Shown piece by piece: positions 1-10,777 of a DNA stretch of 64,000 bases. The stretch comes from Methanothermobacter sp. GTDB taxonomy: Archaea > Methanobacteriota > Methanobacteria > Methanobacteriales > Methanothermobacteraceae. Below the pieces are notes generated by a model. The model saw only the letters and a list, made by a program, of their open reading frames with translations. It was not told the origin of the DNA and ran no database searches. The translations under genes and the position numbers were made by a program. Positions within the stretch are counted from its first letter, which is position 1. The number at the start of each line of letters is the position of its first letter. The stretch lies in assembly GCF_030055435.1 (NCBI RefSeq), contig NZ_JASFYG010000004.1, forward strand, positions 62,001 to 126,000, read 5' to 3'.

Positions 1-212
1 CACGGTATGGATTCAGGTTTCAGCACACCCCTCGATTACACTCATGAACCAGAAAGACCAGACGATGACATGAAAGGAACCATCTCATTTAAACAAGACA
101 TCACTGTAATATTCTGTTTCAGGGGACTCATAATCACCGGACAAGTATATAAGCAAAGTCTTCATACTATACTTAAAACCTAGGTAACTATTACTGTTAT
201 GGGGTGTAAAAT
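1..212. other. left edge, upstream region of mptA
   Basis: No gene is recognised here. The plus strand is open from base 1 to a TAG at 181-183 and, in another frame, to a TGA at 70-72, so the 3' end of a plus-strand gene could enter the window, but neither tail resembles a known protein. All minus frames carry stops in the first 60 bases. The downstream half holds the promoter of mptA. Confidence 0.4.
145..153 (+). promoter_or_regulatory. TATA box candidate for mptA
   Basis: The stretch GTATATAAG lies about 60 bases upstream of the mptA start. An archaeal TATA box here would place transcription start around 170-178, giving a leader of some 35-40 bases. It rests on motif match only. Confidence 0.5.
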
Positions 213-1169
213 TTGGGTTTGGTTTGTTTTCCAGATACACAGGACAAGATTCCAAGCATCCCCGTTCACCTTACAAGGGTGGGTGTTACAGGTGTTAAGA
301 AGCTTCTGAAGATAGAAAGGGATGGTAGAAGGCCCATAATACTTCTTCCAACATTCGATGCATTTGTGGACCTCCCGAGCAGGCAGAGGGGGATCCACAT
401 GTCAAGGAACCCCGAGGCCATAAGTGACGTCCTCGAGGAGGTTGTTGAAAACAGTGCCCTTGAACTGGAATCCCTCTGCGCAGAGATAGTCAATGAACTC
501 CTCAAAAAGCACAGGTACGCCCGCAGAGCCGAGGTGAGCATGAAGAGCGACTTCATGTTCATGAAGAAATCCCCTGTCACCGCTAAGAAGAGCCAGGAGA
601 TGACAAAGATCATGGCAGACGCCATCGGCTACAGGGACGATGACGGTATAGTAATACGCAAGATGATAGGGGCAGAGGTGGTGGGGATGACCGTGTGCCC
701 CTGTGCACAGGAATCGGTTAAGGAAACATCCCGTCAGAAGCTCCTGGAATTCCTTGACCCTGAAACAGTTGAAAAGGTTCTTGACTGTGTATCATTCGCC
801 TCCCACAATCAGAGAGGACGTGGGATGATAATGATAGAGGTTCCCGAGGACCAGACTATAAGGGCCGAGAACCTCATAAACATCATAGAGAGCTCCATGA
901 GTTCACCTGTCTATGAACTCCTCAAGAGGCCCGATGAAAATGCCGTTGTTGTGAGTGCCCATGAGAACCCCATGTTCGTTGAGGACTGCGTCCGTAACAT
1001 GGTGCACAGGATAGTCAGCGAGTACCCACACCTCCCCGACGACACAATAGTCACCGTAAGGCAGATAAACGAGGAGAGCATACACAGACACAACGCCTTC
1101 GCTGAAAAGGTTGCGACAATGGGGGAACTTAGATACGAGATAGAGGAACTTAACGGATCAGAGGAGTGA
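213..1169 (+). CDS. mptA: GTP cyclohydrolase MptA (archaeal, Fe(II)-dependent)
   Basis: Opens the guanine ring of GTP to give 7,8-dihydroneopterin 2',3'-cyclic phosphate, the first step of tetrahydromethanopterin synthesis. The 318-residue length and the FolE2/MptA-type motifs fit: RQRGIHMSR near residue 58, the TVCPCAQ cysteine pair near 160-166, and ASHNQRGRG with a metal-ligand-type histidine near 198. The start is a TTG at 213; no ATG in this frame gives the family N-terminus. The gene's TGA overlaps the ribosome binding region of the next gene, so the two are probably co-transcribed. The assignment is strong; the start codon is less certain. Confidence 0.93.
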   Translation: MGLVCFPDTQDKIPSIPVHLTRVGVTGVKKLLKIERDGRRPIILLPTFDAFVDLPSRQRGIHMSRNPEAISDVLEEVVENSALELESLCAEIVNELLKKHRYARRAEVSMKSDFMFMKKSPVTAKKSQEMTKIMADAIGYRDDDGIVIRKMIGAEVVGMTVCPCAQESVKETSRQKLLEFLDPETVEKVLDCVSFASHNQRGRGMIMIEVPEDQTIRAENLINIIESSMSSPVYELLKRPDENAVVVSAHENPMFVEDCVRNMVHRIVSEYPHLPDDTIVTVRQINEESIHRHNAFAEKVATMGELRYEIEELNGSEE

Positions 1170-1177
1170 TAACCTTG

Positions 1178-1615
1178 ATGAAACTGCACAGGATAGCCGG
1201 GGAGATCATGGGTTACTTTGAAGCCTTTGAGGGCTCAAGACCAGCCCTTGACTCAAAGGAGATACTAATCGTTAGGGGAATGTCAAGAAAGAGGATGGAC
1301 ACTGAGGAGATGGGCAGGGAACTTGATGGCCTTATAGAGAAACTGGGTGCAGAGGAACTGGAGCTAATATCCGAGGAGGGCACGGCCCTCATTGGTGTGA
1401 TGGATGAGCAGATAAGGTCCTGCGTTGAGGTCGGGACAGAAACCGATATCGGGGGTATCCACAGACTAAAGGAGGCCCTTGAGGATATGAACTTCAGCGT
1501 GGATTATAGGCTCTGCATGACAGAGGACATCGGCCTCTTTGTTGTTCTCTACAGGGACCGGAGTGGGGTGGGACCCTGCTTTGTTGAGGTTGTTGTCTCT
1601 GACATTTCAGATTGA
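1178..1615 (+). CDS. conserved methanogen protein of unknown function (DUF2120-like)
   Basis: A soluble protein of about 145 residues without signal peptide or membrane segment. I take it as the DUF2120 type from its size and its place between coenzyme genes, but I know no biochemical function for it. It is acidic, predicted mixed alpha/beta, and has Cys residues scattered rather than in a metal motif. The ATG at 1178 is preceded by GGAGTGAT at a normal spacing; a GTG at 1166 in the same frame is also possible. Sitting between mptA and cofG it may take part in coenzyme synthesis, but this is only context. Confidence 0.6.
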   Translation: MKLHRIAGEIMGYFEAFEGSRPALDSKEILIVRGMSRKRMDTEEMGRELDGLIEKLGAEELELISEEGTALIGVMDEQIRSCVEVGTETDIGGIHRLKEALEDMNFSVDYRLCMTEDIGLFVVLYRDRSGVGPCFVEVVVSDISD

Positions 1616-1636
1616 ACTTATTTTAGCGGTGCTTCC

Positions 1637-2710
1637 ATGGTTCTTGGAAAGGAAGAAATCCTGAAACTTCTCCTTGTTGATGGCCCTGAACTACTGGACC
1701 TCATGAAGCGTGTCTGCGAGCCAGGCGAGGTGACTTACTCAAGGAATGTCTTTATACCCCTCACAAGGGCCTGCCGCAACCGCTGCGGCTACTGCACCTT
1801 CAGGTCAGACTCCCCCGACCCACCCATTATTCCCCCGGGGGACGTCCTAAGGGAGGTCAGAAGGGCCAGGGATATGGGGTGCACAGAGGCCCTCTTCACC
1901 TTCGGTGAGAATGCACATGAGGTCCCCGAGGTGATGGAGAAACTCGAAGAACTCGGATTCAGTGATATGGTTGACTATGCCCATCACCTCTGCAGCGCCA
2001 CACTGGATCATGGTCTTCTGCCACACACAAATATGGGTGTGCTTGGCTACAGGGATCTCAGGAGGCTCAGGGAGGTGAACGCCTCCATGGGCCTCATGCT
2101 TGAGTCTGCAAGTCCCCGGCTGATGGAAGAAGAGGCGCACCGTGAAAGCCCCGGTAAGGATCCTGCCTTAAGGATAAAGATGATAGAAGACGCTGGGCGC
2201 CTTAAAATACCGTTCACCACAGGGATACTCGTGGGTATAGGTGAGACAGTGGAGGAGCGGGCTGAATCACTCCTTGAACTCAGACGTATACAGGACAGGT
2301 ACGGTCACCTGCAGGAGATAATAATCCAGAACTTCCGGGCAAAACCCGGGATACCCATGGAGAACCACCCAGAGCCCTCACTCATTGAAATGGTGAGGAT
2401 GGTTGCGGTGGCCAAGCTCCTCTTTCCCGATGTGAGCATACAGGTGCCCCCAAACCTTAACAGGGAAACAGGTGAGGTCTTCCTACTTGCAGGTGCAGAT
2501 GACTGGGGTGGTGTTTCACCGCTGAGCAGGGACTACGTGAACCCGGAGGCCCCCTGGCCAGAGATAGATGAACTTCGAAGGCTCACAGAGTCTGCTGGCT
2601 TCACGTTAAAGGAGAGGTTACCGGTTTACAGGAAGTTCATCAACCATGATTTCTTAAGTCCAAAGGTCATTGGGACAATAGAAAGGCTTTACCCTGAATT
2701 CCTTGTATGA
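1637..2710 (+). CDS. cofG: 7,8-didemethyl-8-hydroxy-5-deazariboflavin synthase subunit CofG
   Basis: Radical SAM subunit of FO synthase. Together with CofH it builds the deazaflavin chromophore of coenzyme F420 from tyrosine and 5-amino-6-ribitylamino-uracil. The radical SAM cysteines are visible as CRNRCGYC (Cys46, Cys50, Cys53), followed by a TIM-barrel-like body; 357 residues is normal for archaeal CofG, which in other lineages is fused to CofH. The start ATG follows AGCGGTGCTTCC. It is the last gene of the mptA run; cofH is not in the window. Confidence 0.93.
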   Translation: MVLGKEEILKLLLVDGPELLDLMKRVCEPGEVTYSRNVFIPLTRACRNRCGYCTFRSDSPDPPIIPPGDVLREVRRARDMGCTEALFTFGENAHEVPEVMEKLEELGFSDMVDYAHHLCSATLDHGLLPHTNMGVLGYRDLRRLREVNASMGLMLESASPRLMEEEAHRESPGKDPALRIKMIEDAGRLKIPFTTGILVGIGETVEERAESLLELRRIQDRYGHLQEIIIQNFRAKPGIPMENHPEPSLIEMVRMVAVAKLLFPDVSIQVPPNLNRETGEVFLLAGADDWGGVSPLSRDYVNPEAPWPEIDELRRLTESAGFTLKERLPVYRKFINHDFLSPKVIGTIERLYPEFLV

Positions 2711-2846
2711 AATCCTTCTTTGAGAATATGGTTCCTAAGACTGGTTTCTCAAACTGTTTTTAGATTATGATTCTTCAACCACCGGGGTCTTTCATGCTTA
2801 ATCTCAGGGTCTGATTTCTTCAAATGTTAGATTGTGTTTCTTCAAC
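2711..2846. other. intergenic, convergent cofG / DUF429 gene
   Basis: About 135 bases with imperfect short repeats of the form GATTCTTCAACC / GATTTCTTCAAA / GTTTCTTCAACC. T-rich runs here could end transcription in both directions. No gene seen. Confidence 0.4.
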
Positions 2847-3389
2847 CTACGGAAGTATTATGGTTCCCTCGGAGGGATCCCCCAATTCAGTGAAGTTTCC
2901 CGCTGTATATAGGAGGGCGACCAGTGCAGCTGTGAGGGCGTCCCTCTGGTGTATGCTCATGGTGGAGGTATCACAGAGTTCCAGTTGCAGCCCTGCATTT
3001 TTCATCATCCTCTCCGCTGTCCTTGGGTGTGTCTCAATAACCTCCACACCATGGGATTCAAGTGCCTCCCTTATCCTGATACCCCTCATGGTGAGCTCCC
3101 TCATCCCCCTCCAGGTCAATGGTAGAACACTGCCATACCTTCTGATCTCAAGGTCTGCCCTTCTGAAGTGGCCATGCCTGCTGCAGCTGCAGTCACTCCT
3201 GAGGCAGCAGCGCCCTCTGGGAAGTGAGAGTGGCGCGTCAACCGCCACTGCATCTGCAGATTTCACTGAATGGATTATATCATCAGATGAAAAGACACTG
3301 AACACATTCACCTTTCCACCATCTATTATGGCCACGCCTGTCTCTTTTTCATGAGATGCGGCCAGATCAACGCCTGCAACAGACACCAC
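2847..3389 (-). CDS. DUF429 family protein, predicted RNase H-fold nuclease
   Basis: A 180-residue protein that begins with the strand-Asp pattern GVDLA typical of RNase H-like folds and has a second acidic strand (AVAVDAPLSLP near residue 50) and a C-terminal HQRDALTAAL helix, as in DUF429 proteins. These are predicted nucleases with unknown substrate. A cysteine cluster (CCLRSDCSCSRHGH, near 60-73) may bind metal. Two adjacent GTG codons (3389 and 3386) follow GAGGAGATA; either could start it. It lies 7 bases after the Taw2-like gene on the same strand, so the two are probably co-transcribed. Confidence 0.75.
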   Translation of the reverse strand: MVSVAGVDLAASHEKETGVAIIDGGKVNVFSVFSSDDIIHSVKSADAVAVDAPLSLPRGRCCLRSDCSCSRHGHFRRADLEIRRYGSVLPLTWRGMRELTMRGIRIREALESHGVEVIETHPRTAERMMKNAGLQLELCDTSTMSIHQRDALTAALVALLYTAGNFTELGDPSEGTIILP

Positions 3390-3396
3390 TATCTCC

Positions 3397-4122
3397 TCAG
3401 TGAACCCTTACATCCAGGACAACATGCCAGACACCCGGCGAGTACTTCTTTATAATATGCCTGTCAAGAACAGACACCCTCCTCGGGTGTGCCGCCCTTT
3501 CAATCCTCTTGAGGGGCCTTGAGAACATTATACTCTCAGGGACAGTTTCATGGTAGTGTATAACGCCCCCCTCATTGACGCATTCCAGCGCAGCTTCAAG
3601 GAAGTGGTGGGTGGTTCCAACATAACCCATTATAACCCTGTCAGCGTCCAGTTCAGGGGCGATGGAACGGCAGTCCCCAAGGTGTGGTTCCACGACCCCC
3701 TCAACCCTGTTGAGTTTTATATTGGATTTGAGGAATTCAAATGAGTCAGGGTTTATCTCTATGGAGTGGACCCTCCCTGGGTTTGAATGGACCGCCACCG
3801 GTATCGAAAAGTAGCCTATACCCGCAAACATGTCAACAACGGTTTCACCGTCCTCAACAACTCCGGGTATTCTGGCCCTCTCATTTATGTTGCCCCTTGA
3901 CCACATTACCCTGGAAAGGTCTATCCTGAAAAGGCAGCCGTTTTCCCTGTGGATTGTCTCGGTGCATTCACCTGCAAGGACCCTGACCCTGGGCTTCCTC
4001 AGGGGTCCATGTATCTCCTCAACAAGGAGAACACCCCTCACACCAGGCATTTCAAGGAATCTCTGAGGGTCCTCAACATCCCTGTTTAGAACTACGATGT
4101 CCCCTATCCTCACCCATTTCAT
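3397..4122 (-). CDS. taw2: Taw2/Trm5-family class I SAM enzyme (wybutosine-type tRNA modification)
   Basis: Rossmann methyltransferase-fold enzyme of the Trm5/TYW2 family. Seen: the SAM loop DMFAGIGYFSIP, the acidic IEINPDSFEFL strand end, and the HYHETVPE motif. The length of about 240 residues fits archaeal Taw2, which transfers the aminocarboxypropyl group of SAM to 4-demethylwyosine at position 37 of tRNA-Phe; Trm5 m1G37 methyltransferases are usually longer. I chose the ATG at 4122 (MKWVRIGDIVV) because it matches the family N-terminus; an upstream ATG at 4179 adds 19 residues. Family certain, exact reaction inferred. Confidence 0.8.
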   Translation of the reverse strand: MKWVRIGDIVVLNRDVEDPQRFLEMPGVRGVLLVEEIHGPLRKPRVRVLAGECTETIHRENGCLFRIDLSRVMWSRGNINERARIPGVVEDGETVVDMFAGIGYFSIPVAVHSNPGRVHSIEINPDSFEFLKSNIKLNRVEGVVEPHLGDCRSIAPELDADRVIMGYVGTTHHFLEAALECVNEGGVIHYHETVPESIMFSRPLKRIERAAHPRRVSVLDRHIIKKYSPGVWHVVLDVRVH

Positions 4123-4238
4123 GTTTTCACTGCTATGGAGGGCTTTCTGAAAAATAAATCCATAAATGTTCTTCTTCATCAAAGTATTTAATGGCTTCTG
4201 TTGAAGGCAAAAAAGATAACTAGCATGAAATCCAACCC

Positions 4239-4250
4239 TTTATATATAAA
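4239..4250 (+). promoter_or_regulatory. purP promoter (TATA box)
   Basis: TTTATATATAAA preceded by a purine-rich element. With the usual spacing of about 25 bases transcription would start at or just before the purP ATG at 4267, giving a leaderless or very short-leader mRNA. Confidence 0.6.
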
Positions 4251-4266
4251 TTTGAGGGGTTTTTTT

Positions 4267-5358
4267 ATGAGTAAGGTAAACCGTGATGAGATACTCAGCA
4301 TCCTTGATGGATACAGCAGGGAAGACATAACAGTTGCAACCCTTGGCAGCCACACATCACTTCACATACTCAACGGTGCAAAACAGGAGGGCTTCAGAAC
4401 CGCTGTGGTATGTGAAAAGGGCCGGGAGGTACCATATCAGCGGTTCAGGGTTGCAGATGAATTCATAATTGTTGATAAGTTCAGTGACATTGTAAATGAT
4501 GATGTTCAGGATAAATTAAGGTCCATGAACAGCATAATAGTTCCCCACGGATCATTTGTGGCCTACGCAGGCCTTGACCATATCGAAAACGACTTCTATG
4601 TCCCCATGTTCGGTAACAGGGACATACTGAGATGGGAATCCGAGCGCGACCTTGAAAGGAAACTCATGAAGGAGGCTGGTATAAGGATACCCCTCAAGTA
4701 CACTGACCCTGAAGAGATAGACAGGCCAGTGATGGTCAAGTTCCCAGGGGCCAGGGGTGGCCGGGGATACTTTGTGGCGTCCAGTACAGAGGAATTCAAC
4801 GATAAAATCGATTCAATGATTGAGAGGGGCTGGATAACCGAGGATGATGTTGCTGATGCCCACATTGAGGAGTATGTATCAGGTACGAACTTCTGTATCC
4901 ACTACTTCTACTCAATCATGAACGATGAAGTGGAACTCATGGGTATGGACAGCCGCTTCGAGTCAAACATCGACGGCCTTGTGAGGATCCCTGCAAGGGA
5001 CCAGCTTGAGATAAACCTGGACCCATCATACGTTATAACAGGTAACCACCCCGTTGCAATGAGGGAATCACTGCTTCCGCAGGCATTTGAGATGGGCGAC
5101 CGTATGGTTGAAGCTGCCAGTAAGATCGTGCCCCCCGGTATGAACGGCCCATTCTGCCTTCAGACCATGTGCACAGATAACCTGGAAATCGTTACCTTCG
5201 AGATGAGTGCCCGTACAGATGGGGGAACAAATACCTTCATGCATGGATCCACCTACAGTTACCTCCTCCATGGGGAGGGGATGAGCATGGGGCGACGTGT
5301 TGCAAGGGAGATAAAGGTGGCCTCAGAGACAGACCGCCTGCCTGAAATCATAACATAG
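4267..5358 (+). CDS. purP: 5-formaminoimidazole-4-carboxamide ribonucleotide synthetase PurP
   Basis: ATP-grasp enzyme that uses formate and ATP to formylate AICAR to FAICAR in archaeal purine synthesis, replacing the folate-dependent PurH step. Seen: the N-terminal PurP preATP-grasp region starting [11 protein letters not shown], the ATP-grasp core with [14 protein letters not shown] near residue 160, and [12 protein letters not shown] near the end. The 363-residue length is typical. The reading frame extends up to a TTG at 4201, but the TATA box lies inside that extension, so the ATG at 4267 is the real start. A 7-bp inverted repeat (5374-5394) follows the stop codon. Confidence 0.94.
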   Translation: MSKVNRDEILSILDGYSREDITVATLGSHTSLHILNGAKQEGFRTAVVCEKGREVPYQRFRVADEFIIVDKFSDIVNDDVQDKLRSMNSIIVPHGSFVAYAGLDHIENDFYVPMFGNRDILRWESERDLERKLMKEAGIRIPLKYTDPEEIDRPVMVKFPGARGGRGYFVASSTEEFNDKIDSMIERGWITEDDVADAHIEEYVSGTNFCIHYFYSIMNDEVELMGMDSRFESNIDGLVRIPARDQLEINLDPSYVITGNHPVAMRESLLPQAFEMGDRMVEAASKIVPPGMNGPFCLQTMCTDNLEIVTFEMSARTDGGTNTFMHGSTYSYLLHGEGMSMGRRVAREIKVASETDRLPEIIT

Positions 5359-5373
5359 CCCCCCAACTTTCAG

Positions 5374-5394
5374 TCAGGATCCATAAAATCCTGA
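5374..5394. terminator. hairpin after purP
   Basis: Arms TCAGGAT and ATCCTGA flank a 7-base loop, 16 bases after the purP stop codon. A-rich rather than T-rich sequence follows on the plus strand, so its role as a terminator is uncertain. Confidence 0.3.
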
Positions 5395-5456
5395 AATGAT
5401 AACCCCTTAACCTTATTTATTATAAAAAAATCGCAAAGTTTAATAAGGACCTCCAA

Positions 5457-5464
5457 TTTATATA
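5457..5464 (+). promoter_or_regulatory. psmB promoter (TATA box)
   Basis: TTTATATA is flanked by AA and AAGG, about 100 bases upstream of psmB. The predicted start near 5482-5488 leaves a leader of roughly 75-80 bases that contains the T-rich stretch GGTTTTTTATTATTTTTA just before the ribosome binding site. Confidence 0.55.
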
Positions 5465-5563
5465 AGGTACAGAACTTTTATGTCCCGATGGACAGCCACT
5501 TACATCATAAAACACAATTAAAAACTGGAGCTGGTTTTTTATTATTTTTACTGAGGTGTATTT

Positions 5564-6196
5564 ATGAAAGATGAAAAAACGCTGAAAGGCACCACAACTG
5601 TCGGCATAACATGTAAAGATGGAGTTGTTTTTGCCACAGAGAGAAGGGCCAGCATGGGCAACCTCATAGCCCACAAGGCCACAGACAAGATCTTTAAAAT
5701 AGATGAACACATAGCAGCCACAATAGCGGGCTCAGTTGCAGATGCGCAGAGCCTCATGAAGTACCTCAAGGCAGAGGCCGCCCTTTACCGAATGAGGAAC
5801 TCAGAAAGGATAAGCATAGAAGCTGCAGCTGCACTTGCAGCCAACATACTTCACTCATCACGTTTCTACCCATTCATTGTCCAGACACTCCTCGGTGGTG
5901 TCGATGAAACAGGTGCAAAGATATACTCCCTTGACCCATCAGGGGGGATGATACCTGACAAGTTTGTATCAACAGGTTCAGGTTCACCTGTGGCCTATGG
6001 TGTGCTTGAGGACAGGTACACCGATGAACTCTATGTTGATGAGGCGGTTGACATCGCCATAAGGGCCATAAAGTCCGCCATGGAGAGGGACACGTATTCA
6101 GGCAACGGCATCCTTGTGGCGACTGTCACAGAGGATGAAGGCTTCAGGATGCTCAGTCCAGAGGAAATCCAGAAAAGGCTTGAAGACCTTAACTGA
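5564..6196 (+). CDS. psmB: 20S proteasome beta subunit PsmB
   Basis: Catalytic subunit of the archaeal 20S proteasome in the cytosol. A nine-residue propeptide ends at Gly9, followed by TTTVGI, so autocleavage would expose Thr10 as the N-terminal nucleophile. The Ntn-hydrolase core shows FATERRASMG, a lysine at AHKATDK, and the GSGSPVAYG signature near residue 140-148. At 210 residues it has normal length. RBS GAGGTG precedes the ATG. It is followed on the same strand by fttA with 73 bases between. Confidence 0.96.
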   Translation: MKDEKTLKGTTTVGITCKDGVVFATERRASMGNLIAHKATDKIFKIDEHIAATIAGSVADAQSLMKYLKAEAALYRMRNSERISIEAAAALAANILHSSRFYPFIVQTLLGGVDETGAKIYSLDPSGGMIPDKFVSTGSGSPVAYGVLEDRYTDELYVDEAVDIAIRAIKSAMERDTYSGNGILVATVTEDEGFRMLSPEEIQKRLEDLN

Positions 6197-6216
6197 TTTT
6201 TTTCCTGTTTTTTAAT
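6193..6216 (+). terminator. T-rich terminator candidate after psmB
   Basis: Two T-runs (GATTTTTTTCCTGTTTTTTAA) begin at the psmB stop codon. Archaeal RNA polymerase terminates at such U-tracts, which are also where FttA is known to cut; the next gene encodes FttA. Confidence 0.45.
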
Positions 6217-6219
6217 CTG

Positions 6220-6240
6220 CAGTAAACGTTCCGTTTACTG
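6220..6240. promoter_or_regulatory. perfect inverted repeat upstream of fttA
   Basis: The arms CAGTAAACG (6220-6228) and CGTTTACTG (6232-6240) pair perfectly around a 3-base loop, 30 bases before the fttA start. It could be an operator or an RNA hairpin in the fttA leader. Confidence 0.45.
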
Positions 6241-6269
6241 TTGATCCCCTGTTTTTTAGAAGTGATCTT

Positions 6270-8180
<1,911 letters not shown>

Positions 8181-8226
8181 GGCTAACTATTTAGATGACC
8201 TTAAACTATTCTTTAGTGGTGATTGA

Positions 8227-9243
8227 ATGGTAACCTATTCAGAATCCGGCGTGGATATAGACCTGGAGGAGCTGACCGTATCACGCTTAACCTCCCGGCT
8301 TAAGGACACACTCAGATACTGCGACATTATAAGCGGGGCCGGCCACTTCGCGGCCCTGGTGAGGATGGGTGATGTGGCCATAGCCATGAGCACCGACGGT
8401 GTCGGTAGCAAGATACTGGTCGCTGAGATGATGAACCGGTATGACACCGTGGGGATTGACTGCATCGCAATGGTGGTAAATGATATACTCTGTGTGGGCG
8501 CAAGGCCGGCGGCACTCGTTGACTACCTCGCCGTTGAAGAACCAAACCCTGATGTTGCTGATGAGATAGGTAAGGGCCTTGCAAGGGGTGCTGAAATCGC
8601 ACAGGTGGCCATAATAGGTGGTGAGACAGCCTCACTCCCAGATATAATCAGGAACCTTGACCTTGCAGCCACAGGGATCGGTTTTGTGGATGTGGACCGC
8701 ATAATAACCGGTGCGAATGTTGGGGAGGGTGACGCTGTTATAGGCCTTGAAAGCAGCGGTATACACAGTAACGGCCTGAGCCTTGCCCGTAAGGTGTTCT
8801 TTGATGAGCTGAAACTCTCAGTGGACGATGAAATGCCAGGCTCCACTAAAACCGTGGGCGAGGAACTCCTTGAACCCACAAGGATCTACGTGGATCCCGT
8901 GATGAGGCTCCTTGAGTCAGGTGTGAGTGTCCATGGCCTTGCCCACATAACAGGAGGGGGTTTCGGAAACCTCAAAAGGCTCAACAGGGACGTTGGATAC
9001 CATCTTGATTCCCTGCCAGAACCACAGGAGATATTCAGGACCATCCACGAAGCAGGGGTTGATATAACAGAGATGTACAGGGTTTTCAATATGGGTGTTG
9101 GCTTCTGTGCTGTTGTCAGCCGGGATGACCTGGATGAGGCCCTTGATGTCCTTGGTGACGGCGCCCACCATATCGGTAACGTAACACCCAGGAAATCGGA
9201 GGTTGCCCTTAAAACTTACACCGATGAATCAATAAAACTTTAG
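8227..9243 (+). CDS. purM: phosphoribosylformylglycinamidine cyclo-ligase PurM (AIR synthetase)
   Basis: Closes the imidazole ring of aminoimidazole ribonucleotide, the fifth step of purine synthesis, with ATP. Seen: MSTDGVGSK near residue 57, the GGETASLPD metal/ATP motif near 137, IHSNGLSL, and [11 protein letters not shown] near 240, all diagnostic. At 338 residues it has full length. GTGGTGATTGA precedes the ATG. Only 10 bases separate its stop codon from comC, so these genes are probably transcribed together, although the pathways differ. Confidence 0.96.
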   Translation: MVTYSESGVDIDLEELTVSRLTSRLKDTLRYCDIISGAGHFAALVRMGDVAIAMSTDGVGSKILVAEMMNRYDTVGIDCIAMVVNDILCVGARPAALVDYLAVEEPNPDVADEIGKGLARGAEIAQVAIIGGETASLPDIIRNLDLAATGIGFVDVDRIITGANVGEGDAVIGLESSGIHSNGLSLARKVFFDELKLSVDDEMPGSTKTVGEELLEPTRIYVDPVMRLLESGVSVHGLAHITGGGFGNLKRLNRDVGYHLDSLPEPQEIFRTIHEAGVDITEMYRVFNMGVGFCAVVSRDDLDEALDVLGDGAHHIGNVTPRKSEVALKTYTDESIKL

Positions 9244-9253
9244 GAGGACTCTT

Positions 9254-10279
9254 ATGAGGATAAGTGCTGAAGAGGAAGTTAGAATCATAAAGGAAATACT
9301 CACCGCCATGGAGGTTCCAGAGGAGGTTTCAGAGATAGTGGCTGATGTTACGCTGGACGCTGACCTGAAGGGTTTCAGTTCACATGGAATCGGCCGTTTC
9401 CCCCAGTACGTTGAGGGGCTGCGCTGTGGGACGATAAAGCCCCACGGTGATATAACCATTGAAAGGGAAACCCCCTCAACGGCCCTGATAAACGGTAACC
9501 ACACGTTCGGACACTTTGTTGCCTGCAGGGCAATGGAACTTGCAATTGAAAAGGCCAGGGATACCGGCGTCGGGCTTGTGGGTGTCCATGACTCAAACCA
9601 CTTCGGTGTTGCCGGATACTACTCGGACATGGCGGTCATGAACGACATGATAGGGGTTGTGATAGCAAATACAGAGCCTGCAGTGGCACCCATAGGTGGC
9701 AAAACACCCATACTGGGAACAAACCCAGTGGCCATAGGGATCCCATCAAACAGGCACTATGTCTCGGTTGACATGGCAACCTCAGCATCCGCAAGGGGCA
9801 AACTCCTGGAGGCCGCCAGGAAGGGTGAGAGGATACCTGAAAACATAGCCCTGGACGCCGATGGAAACCCCACAACCGACCCTGAACTTGCCCTTAAGGG
9901 GTCCATACTCCCCTTTGGTGGGCATAAGGGTTATGCGCTTTCATTCATGATAGAGATCCTGGCAGGTCCCCTTGTGGGGGCGGCCTTTGGGGCTGCGGTG
10001 AGGGGAACAGCGAACCCCCGGGAGATGTGCACCAAGGGTGACCTCATGATGGCCATAGACCCCTCAAAGATGGTCGACCTCGAGGAATTCAAATCCAGTG
10101 TGGATGAATTCATCGAGGAGGTTAAATCATCCGGTGACGTCCTCATACCAGGTGACATTGAGGCCATGAACATAAAGAGGCGTCGTGAAGAGGGAATAGA
10201 TGTGGATGAAAAGCTCCTTGAAAGGCTGAACGAAATATCAGATGAACTCGGCCTGGACCTCAAGATTAAGGGGTTATGA
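9254..10279 (+). CDS. comC: (L)-sulfolactate / L-malate dehydrogenase ComC
   Basis: NAD(P)-dependent 2-hydroxycarboxylate dehydrogenase of the LDH2/MDH2 family, not the Rossmann MDH. In methanogens it interconverts L-sulfolactate and sulfopyruvate on the way to coenzyme M and may also act on malate. Seen: the family segments [28 protein letters not shown] with the active-site-type histidines, and [16 protein letters not shown]. At 341 residues it has normal length. Its TGA overlaps the comD start ATG (ATGA), indicating translational coupling and supporting the ComC assignment over a plain malate dehydrogenase. Confidence 0.92.
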   Translation: MRISAEEEVRIIKEILTAMEVPEEVSEIVADVTLDADLKGFSSHGIGRFPQYVEGLRCGTIKPHGDITIERETPSTALINGNHTFGHFVACRAMELAIEKARDTGVGLVGVHDSNHFGVAGYYSDMAVMNDMIGVVIANTEPAVAPIGGKTPILGTNPVAIGIPSNRHYVSVDMATSASARGKLLEAARKGERIPENIALDADGNPTTDPELALKGSILPFGGHKGYALSFMIEILAGPLVGAAFGAAVRGTANPREMCTKGDLMMAIDPSKMVDLEEFKSSVDEFIEEVKSSGDVLIPGDIEAMNIKRRREEGIDVDEKLLERLNEISDELGLDLKIKGL

Positions 10280-10773
10280 AGTTGGATAGCAGCAGGGCTG
10301 TTTATGAGGGTATGAAGGAGGCGGGGATAGACTTCGCGGTCAGCGTCCCCTGTGTGAACCTAAGGTTCGTCCTTGAAATGGTGGACTCTGACCCGGAAAT
10401 CAGGCACGTGCCGGTTACACGTGAGGAGGAGGGCTTCGGTGTTGCAGCCGGCGCCTACATGGCCGGGAAGACCACAGCCATGCTGATGCAGAACTCAGGT
10501 CTCGGTAACTCCGTGAATGTCCTCGCATCACTCTACAGCCTCTACCATATCCCCATAACAATGATTGTAAGCCACAGGGGAACCAGAGGTGAGTTCATGG
10601 AGGCCCAGGTCCCCATGGGAAGGGCCACGACCGAGATACTGGATGTCCTCAAAATACCCTACAGTACCCCTGAAACACCCCCCCAGGCAAGGGAATCCAT
10701 AGTGGAACTCACAGCGCTCTCACTCAAAAAGAGGCACCCTGTGGCTGTGCTCCTTGAGGTTGCCTACTGGTGA
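10276..10773 (+). CDS. comD: sulfopyruvate decarboxylase subunit alpha
   Basis: Smaller pyrimidine-domain half of the thiamine diphosphate enzyme that decarboxylates sulfopyruvate to sulfoacetaldehyde for coenzyme M synthesis. The [17 protein letters not shown] segment contains the glutamate that activates thiamine diphosphate, and [11 protein letters not shown] is a family motif. At 165 residues it matches the split form known from methanogens. Its start overlaps the comC stop codon, and comE follows 4 bases after its own stop. Confidence 0.94.
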   Translation: MKLDSSRAVYEGMKEAGIDFAVSVPCVNLRFVLEMVDSDPEIRHVPVTREEEGFGVAAGAYMAGKTTAMLMQNSGLGNSVNVLASLYSLYHIPITMIVSHRGTRGEFMEAQVPMGRATTEILDVLKIPYSTPETPPQARESIVELTALSLKKRHPVAVLLEVAYW

Positions 10774-10777
10774 TAAC

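Noticed and set aside
46-136. Minus-strand mini-gene of 29 codons with GGTGAT site near the left edge
   Set aside because: A good ribosome binding site precedes an ATG, but the frame ends after 29 codons and encodes no recognisable peptide.
2824-3354. Plus-strand open frame opposite the DUF429 gene
   Set aside because: The minus-strand protein has a conserved family pattern; the plus frame is Ser-rich and unrecognised.
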